From Silanimonas sp. (GTDB taxonomy: Bacteria > Pseudomonadota > Gammaproteobacteria > Xanthomonadales > Xanthomonadaceae), in the NCBI RefSeq assembly GCF_027531545.1, contig NZ_JAPZSC010000030.1, forward strand, positions 26,191 through 90,190: 64,000 bases of DNA, given 5' to 3'. The notes under the pieces are model-generated. The model was not told where the DNA came from. It did not search any database and saw only the letters and a list, made by a program, of their open reading frames with translations. Below are positions 38,144 through 46,606 of this stretch, piece after piece; position 1 is the stretch's first letter; each line of letters opens with the position of its first letter. The position numbers and the translations under genes are program-made.

Positions 38144-38281
38144 GACGCCATCTTGGACACTTCGGCGGTGGCGCGGGTGTCAACAAAAGCGAAGGACGGC
38201 GTGAGGCCATGCCATCCGGCAGGGGTGGGCGCCGCGGTGGCCGGTTACGCTCCGAGGGTTATCCACCGCGGACTCTCGCCC

Positions 38282-41152
38282 ATGCCCCTGCTTCGCCCCC
38301 TCGCCATCGCCCTCGCGGCCTCGCTCGCGCTGGCCGGCTGCCAGCCCGCCTCCGACGCCGGCAGCGCCCCCGCCGCGCCGGCCGAGGCGAACGTCCAGAT
38401 CCCGTACGAAACCTTCACCCTGCCGAACGGGCTGCGCGTTGTCGTGCACACCGACCGCAAGGCGCCGATCGTCGCGGTCAACGTCTGGTACCACGTGGGC
38501 AGCAAGGACGAGGAGCCGGGCCGCACGGGCTTCGCGCACCTGTTCGAGCACCTGATGTTCCAGGGCTCGGAGAACTGGAAGGGCGAGTTCTTCGAACCCT
38601 TCGAGCAGGTCGGCGCCACCGACCAGAACGGCACCACCAACAACGACCGCACGAACTACTTCCAGAACGTGCCCACCACCGCACTCGACCTCGCGCTGTG
38701 GATGGAGTCGGACCGCATGGGCCACTTCGCCGGCGCGATTTCCGAAGACCTGCTCGACGAGCAGCGCGGCGTGGTGCAGAACGAGAAGCGCCAGGGCGAG
38801 AACCAGCCCTATGGCCGCGTGTGGGATTTCCTCGCCGAGAAGAGCTACCCGGAAGGCCACCCCTACAGCTGGGGCGTGATCGGCTCGATGGCCGACCTCA
38901 ACGCCGCCTCCATCGAGGACGTGAAGCGCTGGTTCTCGGCCTGGTACGGCCCGAACAACGCCGTGCTCGTGCTGGCCGGTGACATCGACGTCGAAACGGC
39001 GAAGGCCAAGGCCGAGCAGTTCTTCGGCCACATCCCGGCCGGCCCGACCATGCCGCAGCCGGCGCTCAACGTGGCGGCCCGCACCGAAAGCACGCGCTTC
39101 GAGATGAGCGACCGCGTGCCGCAGGCGCGCCTGTACCGCACCTGGAACACGCCGCAGTTCGGCACCGCCGAGGCCCAGAAGCTCTCGCTGCTGGCCCAGG
39201 TCCTGGCCGGCTCACGCAGCTCGCGCCTCGACAAGCGCCTGGTGTTCGGCGAGCAGCTGGCCGACAGCGTCAGCGCCTTCTCGTGGGGCAGCCAGCTCAG
39301 CGGTATGTTCATGCTTCAGGTCGACATCAAGCAGGGCGTGGACCCGGCGCGCGTCGAAGCCATCGTCAACGAGGAGATGGCCAAGCTGCTCGCCGAGGGC
39401 CCGACCGCGGCCGAGATCGACCAGGCCCGCACCGTGTTCAAGGCCGGCTTCATCCGCGGCGTCGAGCGCATCGGCGGCTTCGGCGGCAAGGCCGACGTGC
39501 TGGCCGAGTGCACGGTGTTCACCGGTGATCCCGGCTGCTACCGCAACGACCTCGACACGCTCGATGCCGCCACGCCGGCCAGCGTCCAGGCCGCCGGCAA
39601 GACCTGGCTGGCGCAGGGCGACCTGACCCTGCTGGTCACGCCCGGCGACCGCCCGGCCCTCGCGGTCGACGAGAGCACGGCCCGCGAAGGCTATGTCTCG
39701 CCGCCCATCCCGGCCGTCGATCCGAAATTCACCACCGTCGCCAGCGCGGTCGACCGCAGCGCCGGCCCGCCGATGCCGGCCAGCTTCCCGGGCTTGAGCT
39801 TCCCGGCCCTGCAGCGCGCCACGCTGTCGAACGGCATCAAGCTCGTCGTCGCCGAGCGCCCCGGCCTGCCGGTGGTGCAGATGAACATGCTGTTCGGCGG
39901 CGGTTTCGCGGCCGACCAGGGCCGCAAGCTCGGCACCTCGAGCTTCGCGATGGGCATGCTCGACGAAGGCGCCGGTGACTACGACGCCCTGCAGTTCGGC
40001 GATCGCGTCGAATCGCTGGGCGCCCAGCTCGGCAGCTCGGCTGCGCTGGACGACAGCAGCGCCTTCCTCTCGTCGCTCACCGAGAACCTCGACGCGTCGG
40101 TCGCGCTGTATGCCGACATGCTGCGCCGCCCGCGCTTCGCCGACGCCGACATCGAGCGCGTCCGCGCCCAGTGGCTGGCCAGCATCAAGCAGGAGAAGGC
40201 CCGCCCGAACGCTCTGGCCAACCGCCTGCTGCCGCCGCTGATGTACGGGGCCGGCCATCCCTACGCGATCCCGTTCTCTGGCTCGGGCACCGAGGCTTCC
40301 ATCGCTTCGCTCACGGTCGACGACCTGAAGGCCTACCACGCCGATTTCGTGCGCCCGGACAACGCCACCCTGATCGTCGTCGGCGACACCTCGATCGAGG
40401 CGATCACGCCGATCCTCGAGAGGCACTTCGGCGACTGGAAGGCCCCGGCCACGCCGGTGCCGCAGCCGACGATCGCCGAGGTGGCGCTGCCGACCGCGCC
40501 GCGCGTCTACCTCGTCGACCAGCCGGGCGCCATCCAGGCCACGATCCTCGCCGGCCAGCTCGCGCCGTCGACGACCGATGCCGGCTCGGTGGAGTTCGAC
40601 ATCGCCAACTCGGTGCTCGGCGGCGAGTTCAGCTCGCGCCTCAACATGAACCTGCGCGAGGACAAGAGCTGGGCCTACGGCGCCTACAGCTTCAGCTCGG
40701 GGGCCAAGGGCCAGCGCCCGTGGATCGCCTTCGCGCCGGTGCAGATCGACAAGACCGCCGACGCGCTGAAGGAAATGCAGCGCGAGATCGCCGCCTATGC
40801 CGACGGCAGCACGCCGGCGACGCCCGCGGAAGTGGCCAAGATCCAGGCCACCGAGATCCGAAGCCTGCCGGGTTCGTTCGAGACGGCCAACGCCGTGCTC
40901 GGCCAGATCGGCGGCATCGTGCGCTACAACCGCCCGGACAACTGGGTGGACGTGCGCCGCGGCCGTATCGAGGCCCTCGACCCGGCCGGCGTGAACGCCG
41001 CGGCGAAGACGCTCGACCCGAAGGCCCTGACCTGGGTGGTGGTCGGCGACCTGTCGAAGATCGAAGCCGAAGTCCGGGCCCTCGGCCTAGGCGAGGTGAG
41101 CATCATCGACGCCGACGGCAACGCGGCGGGCGACGCGACGGCCGCCCGCTGA
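38282..41152 (+). CDS. M16 zinc metallopeptidase, tandem-domain lipoprotein
   Basis: The 956-residue protein has a lipoprotein signal with lipobox ALAGCQP (Cys about residue 20). The first half is an active-type M16 domain with the inverted zinc motif HLFEH (about H86-H90) and downstream Glu in LDEQRGVVQNEKRQ. The second half (about 510-930) lacks HxxEH (FAADQGRKL instead) and keeps the structural motif REDKSWAYGAY. One active and one inactive half in one chain is common for large proteobacterial M16 enzymes that degrade peptides in the periplasm or at the outer membrane. The lipobox fixes this ATG; the frame is open 43 codons further upstream. Confidence 0.93.
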   Translation: MPLLRPLAIALAASLALAGCQPASDAGSAPAAPAEANVQIPYETFTLPNGLRVVVHTDRKAPIVAVNVWYHVGSKDEEPGRTGFAHLFEHLMFQGSENWKGEFFEPFEQVGATDQNGTTNNDRTNYFQNVPTTALDLALWMESDRMGHFAGAISEDLLDEQRGVVQNEKRQGENQPYGRVWDFLAEKSYPEGHPYSWGVIGSMADLNAASIEDVKRWFSAWYGPNNAVLVLAGDIDVETAKAKAEQFFGHIPAGPTMPQPALNVAARTESTRFEMSDRVPQARLYRTWNTPQFGTAEAQKLSLLAQVLAGSRSSRLDKRLVFGEQLADSVSAFSWGSQLSGMFMLQVDIKQGVDPARVEAIVNEEMAKLLAEGPTAAEIDQARTVFKAGFIRGVERIGGFGGKADVLAECTVFTGDPGCYRNDLDTLDAATPASVQAAGKTWLAQGDLTLLVTPGDRPALAVDESTAREGYVSPPIPAVDPKFTTVASAVDRSAGPPMPASFPGLSFPALQRATLSNGIKLVVAERPGLPVVQMNMLFGGGFAADQGRKLGTSSFAMGMLDEGAGDYDALQFGDRVESLGAQLGSSAALDDSSAFLSSLTENLDASVALYADMLRRPRFADADIERVRAQWLASIKQEKARPNALANRLLPPLMYGAGHPYAIPFSGSGTEASIASLTVDDLKAYHADFVRPDNATLIVVGDTSIEAITPILERHFGDWKAPATPVPQPTIAEVALPTAPRVYLVDQPGAIQATILAGQLAPSTTDAGSVEFDIANSVLGGEFSSRLNMNLREDKSWAYGAYSFSSGAKGQRPWIAFAPVQIDKTADALKEMQREIAAYADGSTPATPAEVAKIQATEIRSLPGSFETANAVLGQIGGIVRYNRPDNWVDVRRGRIEALDPAGVNAAAKTLDPKALTWVVVGDLSKIEAEVRALGLGEVSIIDADGNAAGDATAAR

Positions 41153-41207
41153 CCCGAACCGGTCCCGGCGGGCGCTCTCGCGCCCTCCGGGCTCATCGCC
41201 GATTTAT

Positions 41208-41235
41208 CGAACGCCCGGCACAATCCGGGCGTTCG
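41208..41235 (+). terminator. hairpin after the M16 peptidase gene
   Basis: CGAACGCCCGG pairs perfectly with CCGGGCGTTCG over a six-base loop, 56 bases after the M16 stop and 27 bases before the next ATG. No T run follows (only CATTCC), so it may be a weak terminator or an attenuator for the lipoprotein gene. Confidence 0.5.
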
Positions 41236-41262
41236 CATTCCTGAACACCTTGGAGAGCCCTG

Positions 41263-41673
41263 ATGCGCCTGTCGCCCGCCCTGCTGCTGGTCGCCACCCT
41301 CGCCACCGGCCTGTCGGCCTGCACCTTCGTGCAGATCCAGCCCGGCGGGCAGAGCATCCGCGTCGTCGCCCCCGGCCAGACCCTGACCTGCGAGAAGCGC
41401 GGTGAGATCGGCGTTTCGGTGAAGGACCACCTCGGCCCGCTGGAGCGCAACGACCTAAAGGTGCGTGACGAGCTGGAAGTGCTGGCCCGCAACGAGGCCC
41501 CGGGCCTCGGCGCCGACACCGTGCAGCCGATCAGCGAGCCGATGGACGGCGAGCAGCGCTGGGCCGCCTATCGCTGCGGCGGCGCGGTCGGCACCGCCCC
41601 GGCCACCACCGGCACCCGCGTGGAGGCTCTCCCCGAGGACGAGGCCGAGGTCACCCCGCTCCGCGAAGACTGA
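41263..41673 (+). CDS. DUF4156-like small lipoprotein
   Basis: The 136-residue product has a lipobox LSACTFV (Cys about residue 20) followed by the domain pattern CEKRGEIGVSV, ELEVLARNEAPGLGADTV and AAYRCGG, which matches DUF4156 lipoproteins of Proteobacteria (two Cys, ARNEA and LGADTV). No function is established for the family; the protein should sit at the outer membrane. TTGGAGAG provides a ribosome site. A C-rich hairpin separates it from oleA. Confidence 0.8.
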   Translation: MRLSPALLLVATLATGLSACTFVQIQPGGQSIRVVAPGQTLTCEKRGEIGVSVKDHLGPLERNDLKVRDELEVLARNEAPGLGADTVQPISEPMDGEQRWAAYRCGGAVGTAPATTGTRVEALPEDEAEVTPLRED

Positions 41674-41676
41674 GCC

Positions 41677-41708
41677 GGACCGCCCCCCCCCCCGGTCGGG
41701 GGGGGTCC
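41677..41708 (+). other. C11/G8 homopolymer hairpin upstream of oleA
   Basis: A run of eleven C (41683-41693) is followed after GGTC by a run of eight G (41698-41705), flanked by GGACC and TCC that extend the pairing. It lies between the lipoprotein stop and the oleA start. It can fold in several registers. It may act as a terminator without a T run, or be a slippery tract whose length varies. I see no further promoter-like motif in this gap. Confidence 0.6.
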
Positions 41709-41779
41709 ATACGGGCCCCGAAGCGGGGCGCCCGGGGCTGCGCTAAACTCCGATGTTCGTTTACTCCGGGTCCCTGCCC

Positions 41780-42796
41780 ATGCTGTTCCAGCACGTCTCC
41801 ATCGCCGGTCTCGCCCACATCGACGCGCCCCACGCGCTGTCGTCCGATGAGATCAACCTGCGCCTGAAGCCCACGCTCGATCGCCTGGGCATCAAAACCG
41901 ACGTGCTGCGCGATGTCGCCGGCATCAATTCGCGCCGCCTGTGGGACGAGGGCAAGCCCACGGCCGATGCCGCCACCGACGTGGCCCGCAAGGCGATCGC
42001 CGAAGCCGGCATCGACCCGGCCAAGATCGGCATCCTGATCAACACCTCGGTCTCGCGCGATTTCCTCGAGCCCTCGGTGGCCTCGATCGTCTCGGGCCAG
42101 CTCGGCCTGCCGGACACCTGCCAGAACTTCGACGTCGCGAACGCCTGCCTCGCCTTCATCAATGGCATGGACATCGCCGGCCGCATGATCGAGCGCGGCG
42201 AGATCGACTACGCCCTGATCGTCAACGCCGAGAACGCCAACGTCGTCTACCAGAAGACGATCGAGCGCCTGAACCGCGAAGGCATCACCCACGACGAGTT
42301 CCGCAACGAGTTCGCCAGCCTCACGCTGGGCTGCGGTGCCGCCGCCATGGTGCTGGCCCGCCGCGAACTGGTGCCGGACGGCCCGCAGTACCGCGGCGGC
42401 GTCACCCGCGCGGCCACGCAGTGGAGCCACCTCTGCCGCGGCAACCTCGACCGCATGGTCACCGACACCAAGATGCTGCTGATCGAGGGCATCAAGCTGG
42501 CGCAGCTGACCTTCGGCGCCGCCAAGCAGGCGCTGGGCTGGGCGGTGGAGGAGATGGACGAGTTCGTCATCCACCAGATCTCGCGCGCCCACACCGAGGC
42601 CTTCCTGAAGACCTTCGGCATCGATCCGCAGAAAGTCCTCACCATCTTCCACGAGCACGGCAACATCGGCCCCGCTTCGGTGCCGATCGTGCTGTCCAAG
42701 CTCAAGGAGATGGGCCGCCTCAAGAAGGGCAAGCGCATCGCCCTGCTCGGGATTGGCTCCGGCCTGAACTGCTCGATGGCGGAAGTGGTCTGGTAA
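41780..42796 (+). CDS. oleA: OleA, acyl-CoA Claisen-condensing thiolase (olefin synthesis)
   Basis: The 338-residue thiolase-fold protein has the length of Xanthomonas OleA and a family-like start (MLFQHVSIAGLAHIDAPH). The nucleophile lies in NACLAFINGMD (C123), the conserved Glu of the partner subunit in SRDFLEPS (E97), and the other active-site residues in FVIHQISR and HEHGNIG. With a 20-residue offset these fit the positions C143 and E117 used for the tagged Xanthomonas structure. OleA joins two fatty acyl-CoAs head to head to a beta-keto acid. I start at 41780; an ATG nine codons upstream does not match the family. Confidence 0.95.
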   Translation: MLFQHVSIAGLAHIDAPHALSSDEINLRLKPTLDRLGIKTDVLRDVAGINSRRLWDEGKPTADAATDVARKAIAEAGIDPAKIGILINTSVSRDFLEPSVASIVSGQLGLPDTCQNFDVANACLAFINGMDIAGRMIERGEIDYALIVNAENANVVYQKTIERLNREGITHDEFRNEFASLTLGCGAAAMVLARRELVPDGPQYRGGVTRAATQWSHLCRGNLDRMVTDTKMLLIEGIKLAQLTFGAAKQALGWAVEEMDEFVIHQISRAHTEAFLKTFGIDPQKVLTIFHEHGNIGPASVPIVLSKLKEMGRLKKGKRIALLGIGSGLNCSMAEVVW

Positions 42797-42822
42797 GGCC
42801 CGCCGCCCCCTGATGCGACGCG

Positions 42823-42842
42823 AGGGCCGGGCGACCGGCCCT
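42823..42842 (+). other. oleA-oleB intergenic hairpin
   Basis: AGGGCCGG pairs with CCGGCCCT over GCGA, 26 bases after the oleA stop and 59 bases before oleB. Followed by TGTCATTG rather than a T run, so I read it as an mRNA processing or stability element that could lower oleBCD relative to oleA, not as a full terminator. Confidence 0.4.
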
Positions 42843-42901
42843 TGTCATTGAAGCGCCCGCCCGGGCACGACCCGATCGCCGCGCAAGACCGAAGGATTCC
42901 G

Positions 42902-43804
42902 ATGCCGCTCCCCGACATCACGCTCCCCGACTACCCCTTCACCCCGCAGCGCTTCGAGCGCGGCGCCGGCATCGCGATGAGCTACCTCGACGAGGGCCCG
43001 CGCGACGGAGAAGTGGTGCTGATGCTGCACGGCAATCCGTCGTGGAGCTTCTACTGGCGCCGTTTGGTGCTGGGCCTGCGCGACCGCTACCGCTGCATCG
43101 TGCCCGACCACGTCGGCATGGGGCTCTCGGACAAGCCGGACGACAAGCACTACCGCTACACCCTGCAGTCGCGCATCGAGGACCTCGAGAAGCTGCTCGA
43201 GCACCTCGGCATCACTGGCCCGATCACGCTGGCCGTGCACGACTGGGGCGGCATGATCGGCTTCGGCTGGGCGCTGAAGCGCCGCGGCCTCGTGAAGCGC
43301 CTCGTGATCACCAACACCGCCGCCTTCCCGCTGCCGCAGGAGAAGCCGCTGCCTTGGCAGCTGCAGCTCGGCCGCAACTACAACATTGGCGCCCTGATGA
43401 TCCGCGGCTTCAACGCCTTCGCCGCCGGCACCATCGACCAGTGCGTGTCGACCAAGGTGTCGCCCGAGGTGCGCGCGGCCTACGTCGCGCCCTACAACTC
43501 GTGGAAGAACCGCATCAGCACGCTGCGCTTCGTGCAGGACATCCCGCTGTCGCCGCGCGACAAGGCCTGGGCCTTCGTCGACGAGGCCGGCCGGACGCTG
43601 CACGAGTACGCCGACCGCCCGGCCTTCATCGCCTGGGGCCTGCAGGACTTCGTGTTCGACAAGCACTTCCTGAAGGGCTTCACCGACGCGCTGCCGAAGG
43701 CCGAAGTGATGGCCTTCGAGGACGCCCACCACTACGTGCTGGAAGACAAGCACGCGGTGCTGGTGCCGGCGATCCGCCGCTTCCTCGACGCGAACCCGCT
43801 CTGA
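42902..43804 (+). CDS. oleB: OleB, cis-beta-lactone decarboxylase (alpha/beta hydrolase)
   Basis: This 300-residue haloalkane-dehalogenase-like hydrolase has HGNPSWSFYWR (oxyanion-hole side), the nucleophile D114 in AVHDWGGMIG and the catalytic His H277 in EDAHHYV; both positions equal those known for Xanthomonas OleB. OleB decarboxylates the cis-beta-lactone to a cis-olefin. A separate oleB (not fused to oleC) is the form found in Xanthomonadales. AAGGA precedes the ATG by five bases. oleC begins 10 bases after the stop. Confidence 0.95.
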   Translation: MPLPDITLPDYPFTPQRFERGAGIAMSYLDEGPRDGEVVLMLHGNPSWSFYWRRLVLGLRDRYRCIVPDHVGMGLSDKPDDKHYRYTLQSRIEDLEKLLEHLGITGPITLAVHDWGGMIGFGWALKRRGLVKRLVITNTAAFPLPQEKPLPWQLQLGRNYNIGALMIRGFNAFAAGTIDQCVSTKVSPEVRAAYVAPYNSWKNRISTLRFVQDIPLSPRDKAWAFVDEAGRTLHEYADRPAFIAWGLQDFVFDKHFLKGFTDALPKAEVMAFEDAHHYVLEDKHAVLVPAIRRFLDANPL

Positions 43805-43814
43805 CCCCGCGACC

Positions 43815-45518
43815 ATGACGGCGACCGCCAACATCGCCGCCGTGCTGCCGCGCATCGCGGCCGAGCGCCCGGAGCAGCCGGCGATGCGCTGCCCGGGCGG
43901 CACCGGCGCCGACGGCTTCGCCCGCTACGACGTGGTGCTGACCTACGGCGAACTCGACCGCCGTTCCGATGCCATCGCCGCCGGGCTGCAGGCCTACGGC
44001 ATCCGCCGCGGCATGCGCACCGTGGTGATGGTGCGGCCGAGCCCCGAGTTCTTCCTGCTGATGTTCGCGCTGTTCAAGCTCGGCGCAGTGCCCGTGCTGG
44101 TCGACCCCGGTATCGACCGCTCGGCGCTGAAGCAGTGCCTCGACGAAGCCGCGCCCGAGGCCTTCATCGGCATCCCGCTGGCGCAGTTCGCGCGCCGCGT
44201 GTTCGGCTGGGGCCTGAAGACCATCCGCCGCGTGGTGACGGTGGGCACCCGCGCCTGGCCGCTGTGGCGCGGCGAGACTCTCGCCCGTCTCGAGCGTAAA
44301 GGGGCTGCCCTGCTGGCCGCCAAGGCCGCGCGCGGCGAGGCCACGGCGATGCTGGCCGACACCCACGGCGACGAAGTGGCCGGCATCCTCTTCACTTCCG
44401 GCTCGACCGGCGTGCCCAAGGGCGTGGTCTACCGCCACCGCCACTTCATCGCGCAGATCGACCTGCTGCGCGACGCCTTCGGCATCGCGCCGGGCGGCGT
44501 CGACCTGCCGACGTTCCCGCCCTTCGCGCTGTTCGACCCGGCGCTGGGCCTGACGTCGATCATCCCGGACATGGACCCCACGCGGCCGGCGAAGGCCGAT
44601 CCGCGCAAGCTGCACGACGCCATCCGCCGCTTCGGCGTGACCCAGCTGTTTGGTTCGCCGGCGCTGATGCGCGTGCTCACCGAACATGGCGAAGCACTGC
44701 CGACCCTGCAACGCGTCACCTCGGCCGGCGCACCCGTGCCGCCTGACGTCGTTTCGACCATGCGCCGGCTGCTGCCCGCCGATGCCCAGTTCTGGACGCC
44801 CTACGGCGCCACGGAGTGCCTGCCGGTCGCCGTGATTGAAGCCCGCGAACTCGAGACGACGCGCGAGGCCACCGAAGGCGGCGCCGGCACCTGCGTGGGC
44901 CGCCCGGTCGCGGCCAACACCGTCCGCATCATCCGCATCCTCGACGACGCGATTTCGTTCTGGCGCGACGACTACGTCGTCGGTCCGGGCGTGATCGGCG
45001 AGATCACCGTCGCCGGCCCGAGCGCCACCGACGAGTACTTCGCGCGCCCCGAGGCGACCCGGATGGCGAAGATCCGCGAACGCGTCTCCGCCCGCGAGGA
45101 GCGCATCGTCCACCGCATGGGCGACCTCGGCTATTTCGACGCGGAAGGGCGGCTGTGGTTCTGCGGCCGCAAGAGCCACCGCGTCGAGACCGCCGGCGGC
45201 CTGATGACGACCGAACAGATCGAGCCGATCTTCAACACGCACCGCCGCGTCGCGCGCACCGCGCTGGTCGGGGTCGGCGTGCGCGGCATGCAGGCGCCGG
45301 TGCTGTGCGTCGAGCTGAAGGACGGCGTACCCGACAGCGAGTGGGTGCATGTGCAGGCCGAACTCGAGCGCATGGCCATGCGCAACCCGAAGACCGCGCG
45401 CATCCACCATTTCCTGCGCCATCCGGGCTTCCCGGTGGACATCCGCCACAACGCCAAGATCGGCCGCGAGAAGCTCGCCGAGTGGGCGAAGGCGCAGCTG
45501 CGCGGCGTCCTCCACTGA
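43815..45518 (+). CDS. oleC: OleC, beta-lactone synthetase (ANL superfamily)
   Basis: The 567-residue protein is an AMP-binding (ANL) enzyme with the phosphate-binding motif [13 protein letters not shown] (near residue 195), YGATECLPV (A5-like, near 335) and a C-terminal domain with [12 protein letters not shown]. OleC activates the beta-hydroxy acid with ATP and closes the beta-lactone ring. The neighbouring oleA, oleB and oleD make this assignment firm against other acyl ligases. The start has no strong ribosome site and may depend on coupling to oleB. Confidence 0.95.
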   Translation: MTATANIAAVLPRIAAERPEQPAMRCPGGTGADGFARYDVVLTYGELDRRSDAIAAGLQAYGIRRGMRTVVMVRPSPEFFLLMFALFKLGAVPVLVDPGIDRSALKQCLDEAAPEAFIGIPLAQFARRVFGWGLKTIRRVVTVGTRAWPLWRGETLARLERKGAALLAAKAARGEATAMLADTHGDEVAGILFTSGSTGVPKGVVYRHRHFIAQIDLLRDAFGIAPGGVDLPTFPPFALFDPALGLTSIIPDMDPTRPAKADPRKLHDAIRRFGVTQLFGSPALMRVLTEHGEALPTLQRVTSAGAPVPPDVVSTMRRLLPADAQFWTPYGATECLPVAVIEARELETTREATEGGAGTCVGRPVAANTVRIIRILDDAISFWRDDYVVGPGVIGEITVAGPSATDEYFARPEATRMAKIRERVSAREERIVHRMGDLGYFDAEGRLWFCGRKSHRVETAGGLMTTEQIEPIFNTHRRVARTALVGVGVRGMQAPVLCVELKDGVPDSEWVHVQAELERMAMRNPKTARIHHFLRHPGFPVDIRHNAKIGREKLAEWAKAQLRGVLH

Positions 45519-45549
45519 GCCGCGACACGGCACGCGCGACCCTCGACCC

Positions 45550-46566
45550 ATGAAGATCCTCGTCACCGGCGGCGCCGGCTTCCTCGGCCAGGCGATCTGC
45601 CGCGGCCTGCAGGCCCAGGGCCATACCGTCATCAGCACCCAGCGTCGGCGCTCCGCCGACCTCGATGCGATGGGCGTCGAACAGCGCCTCGGCGACCTTG
45701 CCGACGCGGCCCACGTGCAGCGCGCGCTCGAAGGCGTGGAGGCGGTCTTCCATAACGCCGCCAAGGCGGGCCACTGGGGCAGCGAGCAGAGCTACATCGA
45801 CGCGAACGTGACCGGCACGACGAACGTGCTGGACGCCTGCCGCGCCCACGGCATCACGCGCCTCGTCTACACCTCGACGCCGAGCGTGGCGCACAACGGC
45901 CGGGTGCCCTGCGAGGGCGGCAACGAAAGCAACACGCCCTACGCCCCGGCGTTCAAGGCGCCCTACCCGCGCACCAAGCAGATCGCCGAGAAAGCCGTGC
46001 TGGCCGCGAACGGCACGTCGGTGGCGGGCGGCGGCACCTTGAGCACCGTCGCGCTGCGGCCGCGGCTGATCTGGGGCCCCGGCGACACCAACCTGCTGCC
46101 GCGCCTCGTCGAGCGCGCGCGCGCGGGCCGGCTGCGCTTCATCGCCGGGGGCCACAACCGGATGGACACCAGCTACGTCGACAACGCCGCCGACGCGCAC
46201 CTGTTGGCCTTCGCCGCGCTGGGCCCCGGTTCGGCCTGCGCCGGCAAGGCCTACTTCATCTCGAATGGCGAGCCGCAGCCGGTGCGCGAGATCGTCAACG
46301 GCCTGCTCGTGGCCGCCGGCGAGCCGCGCGTCGACGCCAGCGTGCCCTTCGGCGTGGCCTACGCCGCCGGCGCGCTCTGCGAAGTGCTGTGGCACGCGCT
46401 GCCGCTGAAGGGCGAACCGCCGATGACGCGCTTCGTCGCCGAGCAGCTGGCCACGCCGCACTGGTACGACCTGTCCGCCGCGAAGCGCGACTTCGGCTAC
46501 GTGCCGCAAGTGACGGTGGCCGAAGGCCTGGCACGCCTCTCGCGCTGGTGGCGCGATACGCACTGA
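45550..46566 (+). CDS. oleD: OleD, NADPH-dependent 2-alkyl-3-ketoalkanoate reductase
   Basis: The 338-residue extended SDR has the Rossmann motif TGGAGFLG (residues 6-13), the pair Y139-xxx-K143 in APYPRTKQ and a Ser/Thr at VYTSTPSV. OleD reduces the beta-keto acid from OleA to a beta-hydroxy acid with NADPH. It starts 31 bases after the oleC stop, closing oleABCD. An in-frame extension back into oleC exists but lacks the Rossmann start. Confidence 0.94.
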   Translation: MKILVTGGAGFLGQAICRGLQAQGHTVISTQRRRSADLDAMGVEQRLGDLADAAHVQRALEGVEAVFHNAAKAGHWGSEQSYIDANVTGTTNVLDACRAHGITRLVYTSTPSVAHNGRVPCEGGNESNTPYAPAFKAPYPRTKQIAEKAVLAANGTSVAGGGTLSTVALRPRLIWGPGDTNLLPRLVERARAGRLRFIAGGHNRMDTSYVDNAADAHLLAFAALGPGSACAGKAYFISNGEPQPVREIVNGLLVAAGEPRVDASVPFGVAYAAGALCEVLWHALPLKGEPPMTRFVAEQLATPHWYDLSAAKRDFGYVPQVTVAEGLARLSRWWRDTH

Positions 46567-46606
46567 GTTGCGGCATGCTTCGGCCTTCTTCGGCCGGAGC
46601 ACACGC

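Noticed and set aside
46567..46606. Hairpin GCTTCGGCC...GGCCGGAGC before the amidohydrolase as an oleD terminator
   Set aside because: It is short, has mismatches and no T run, and sits inside the ribosome-site region; too weak to list.
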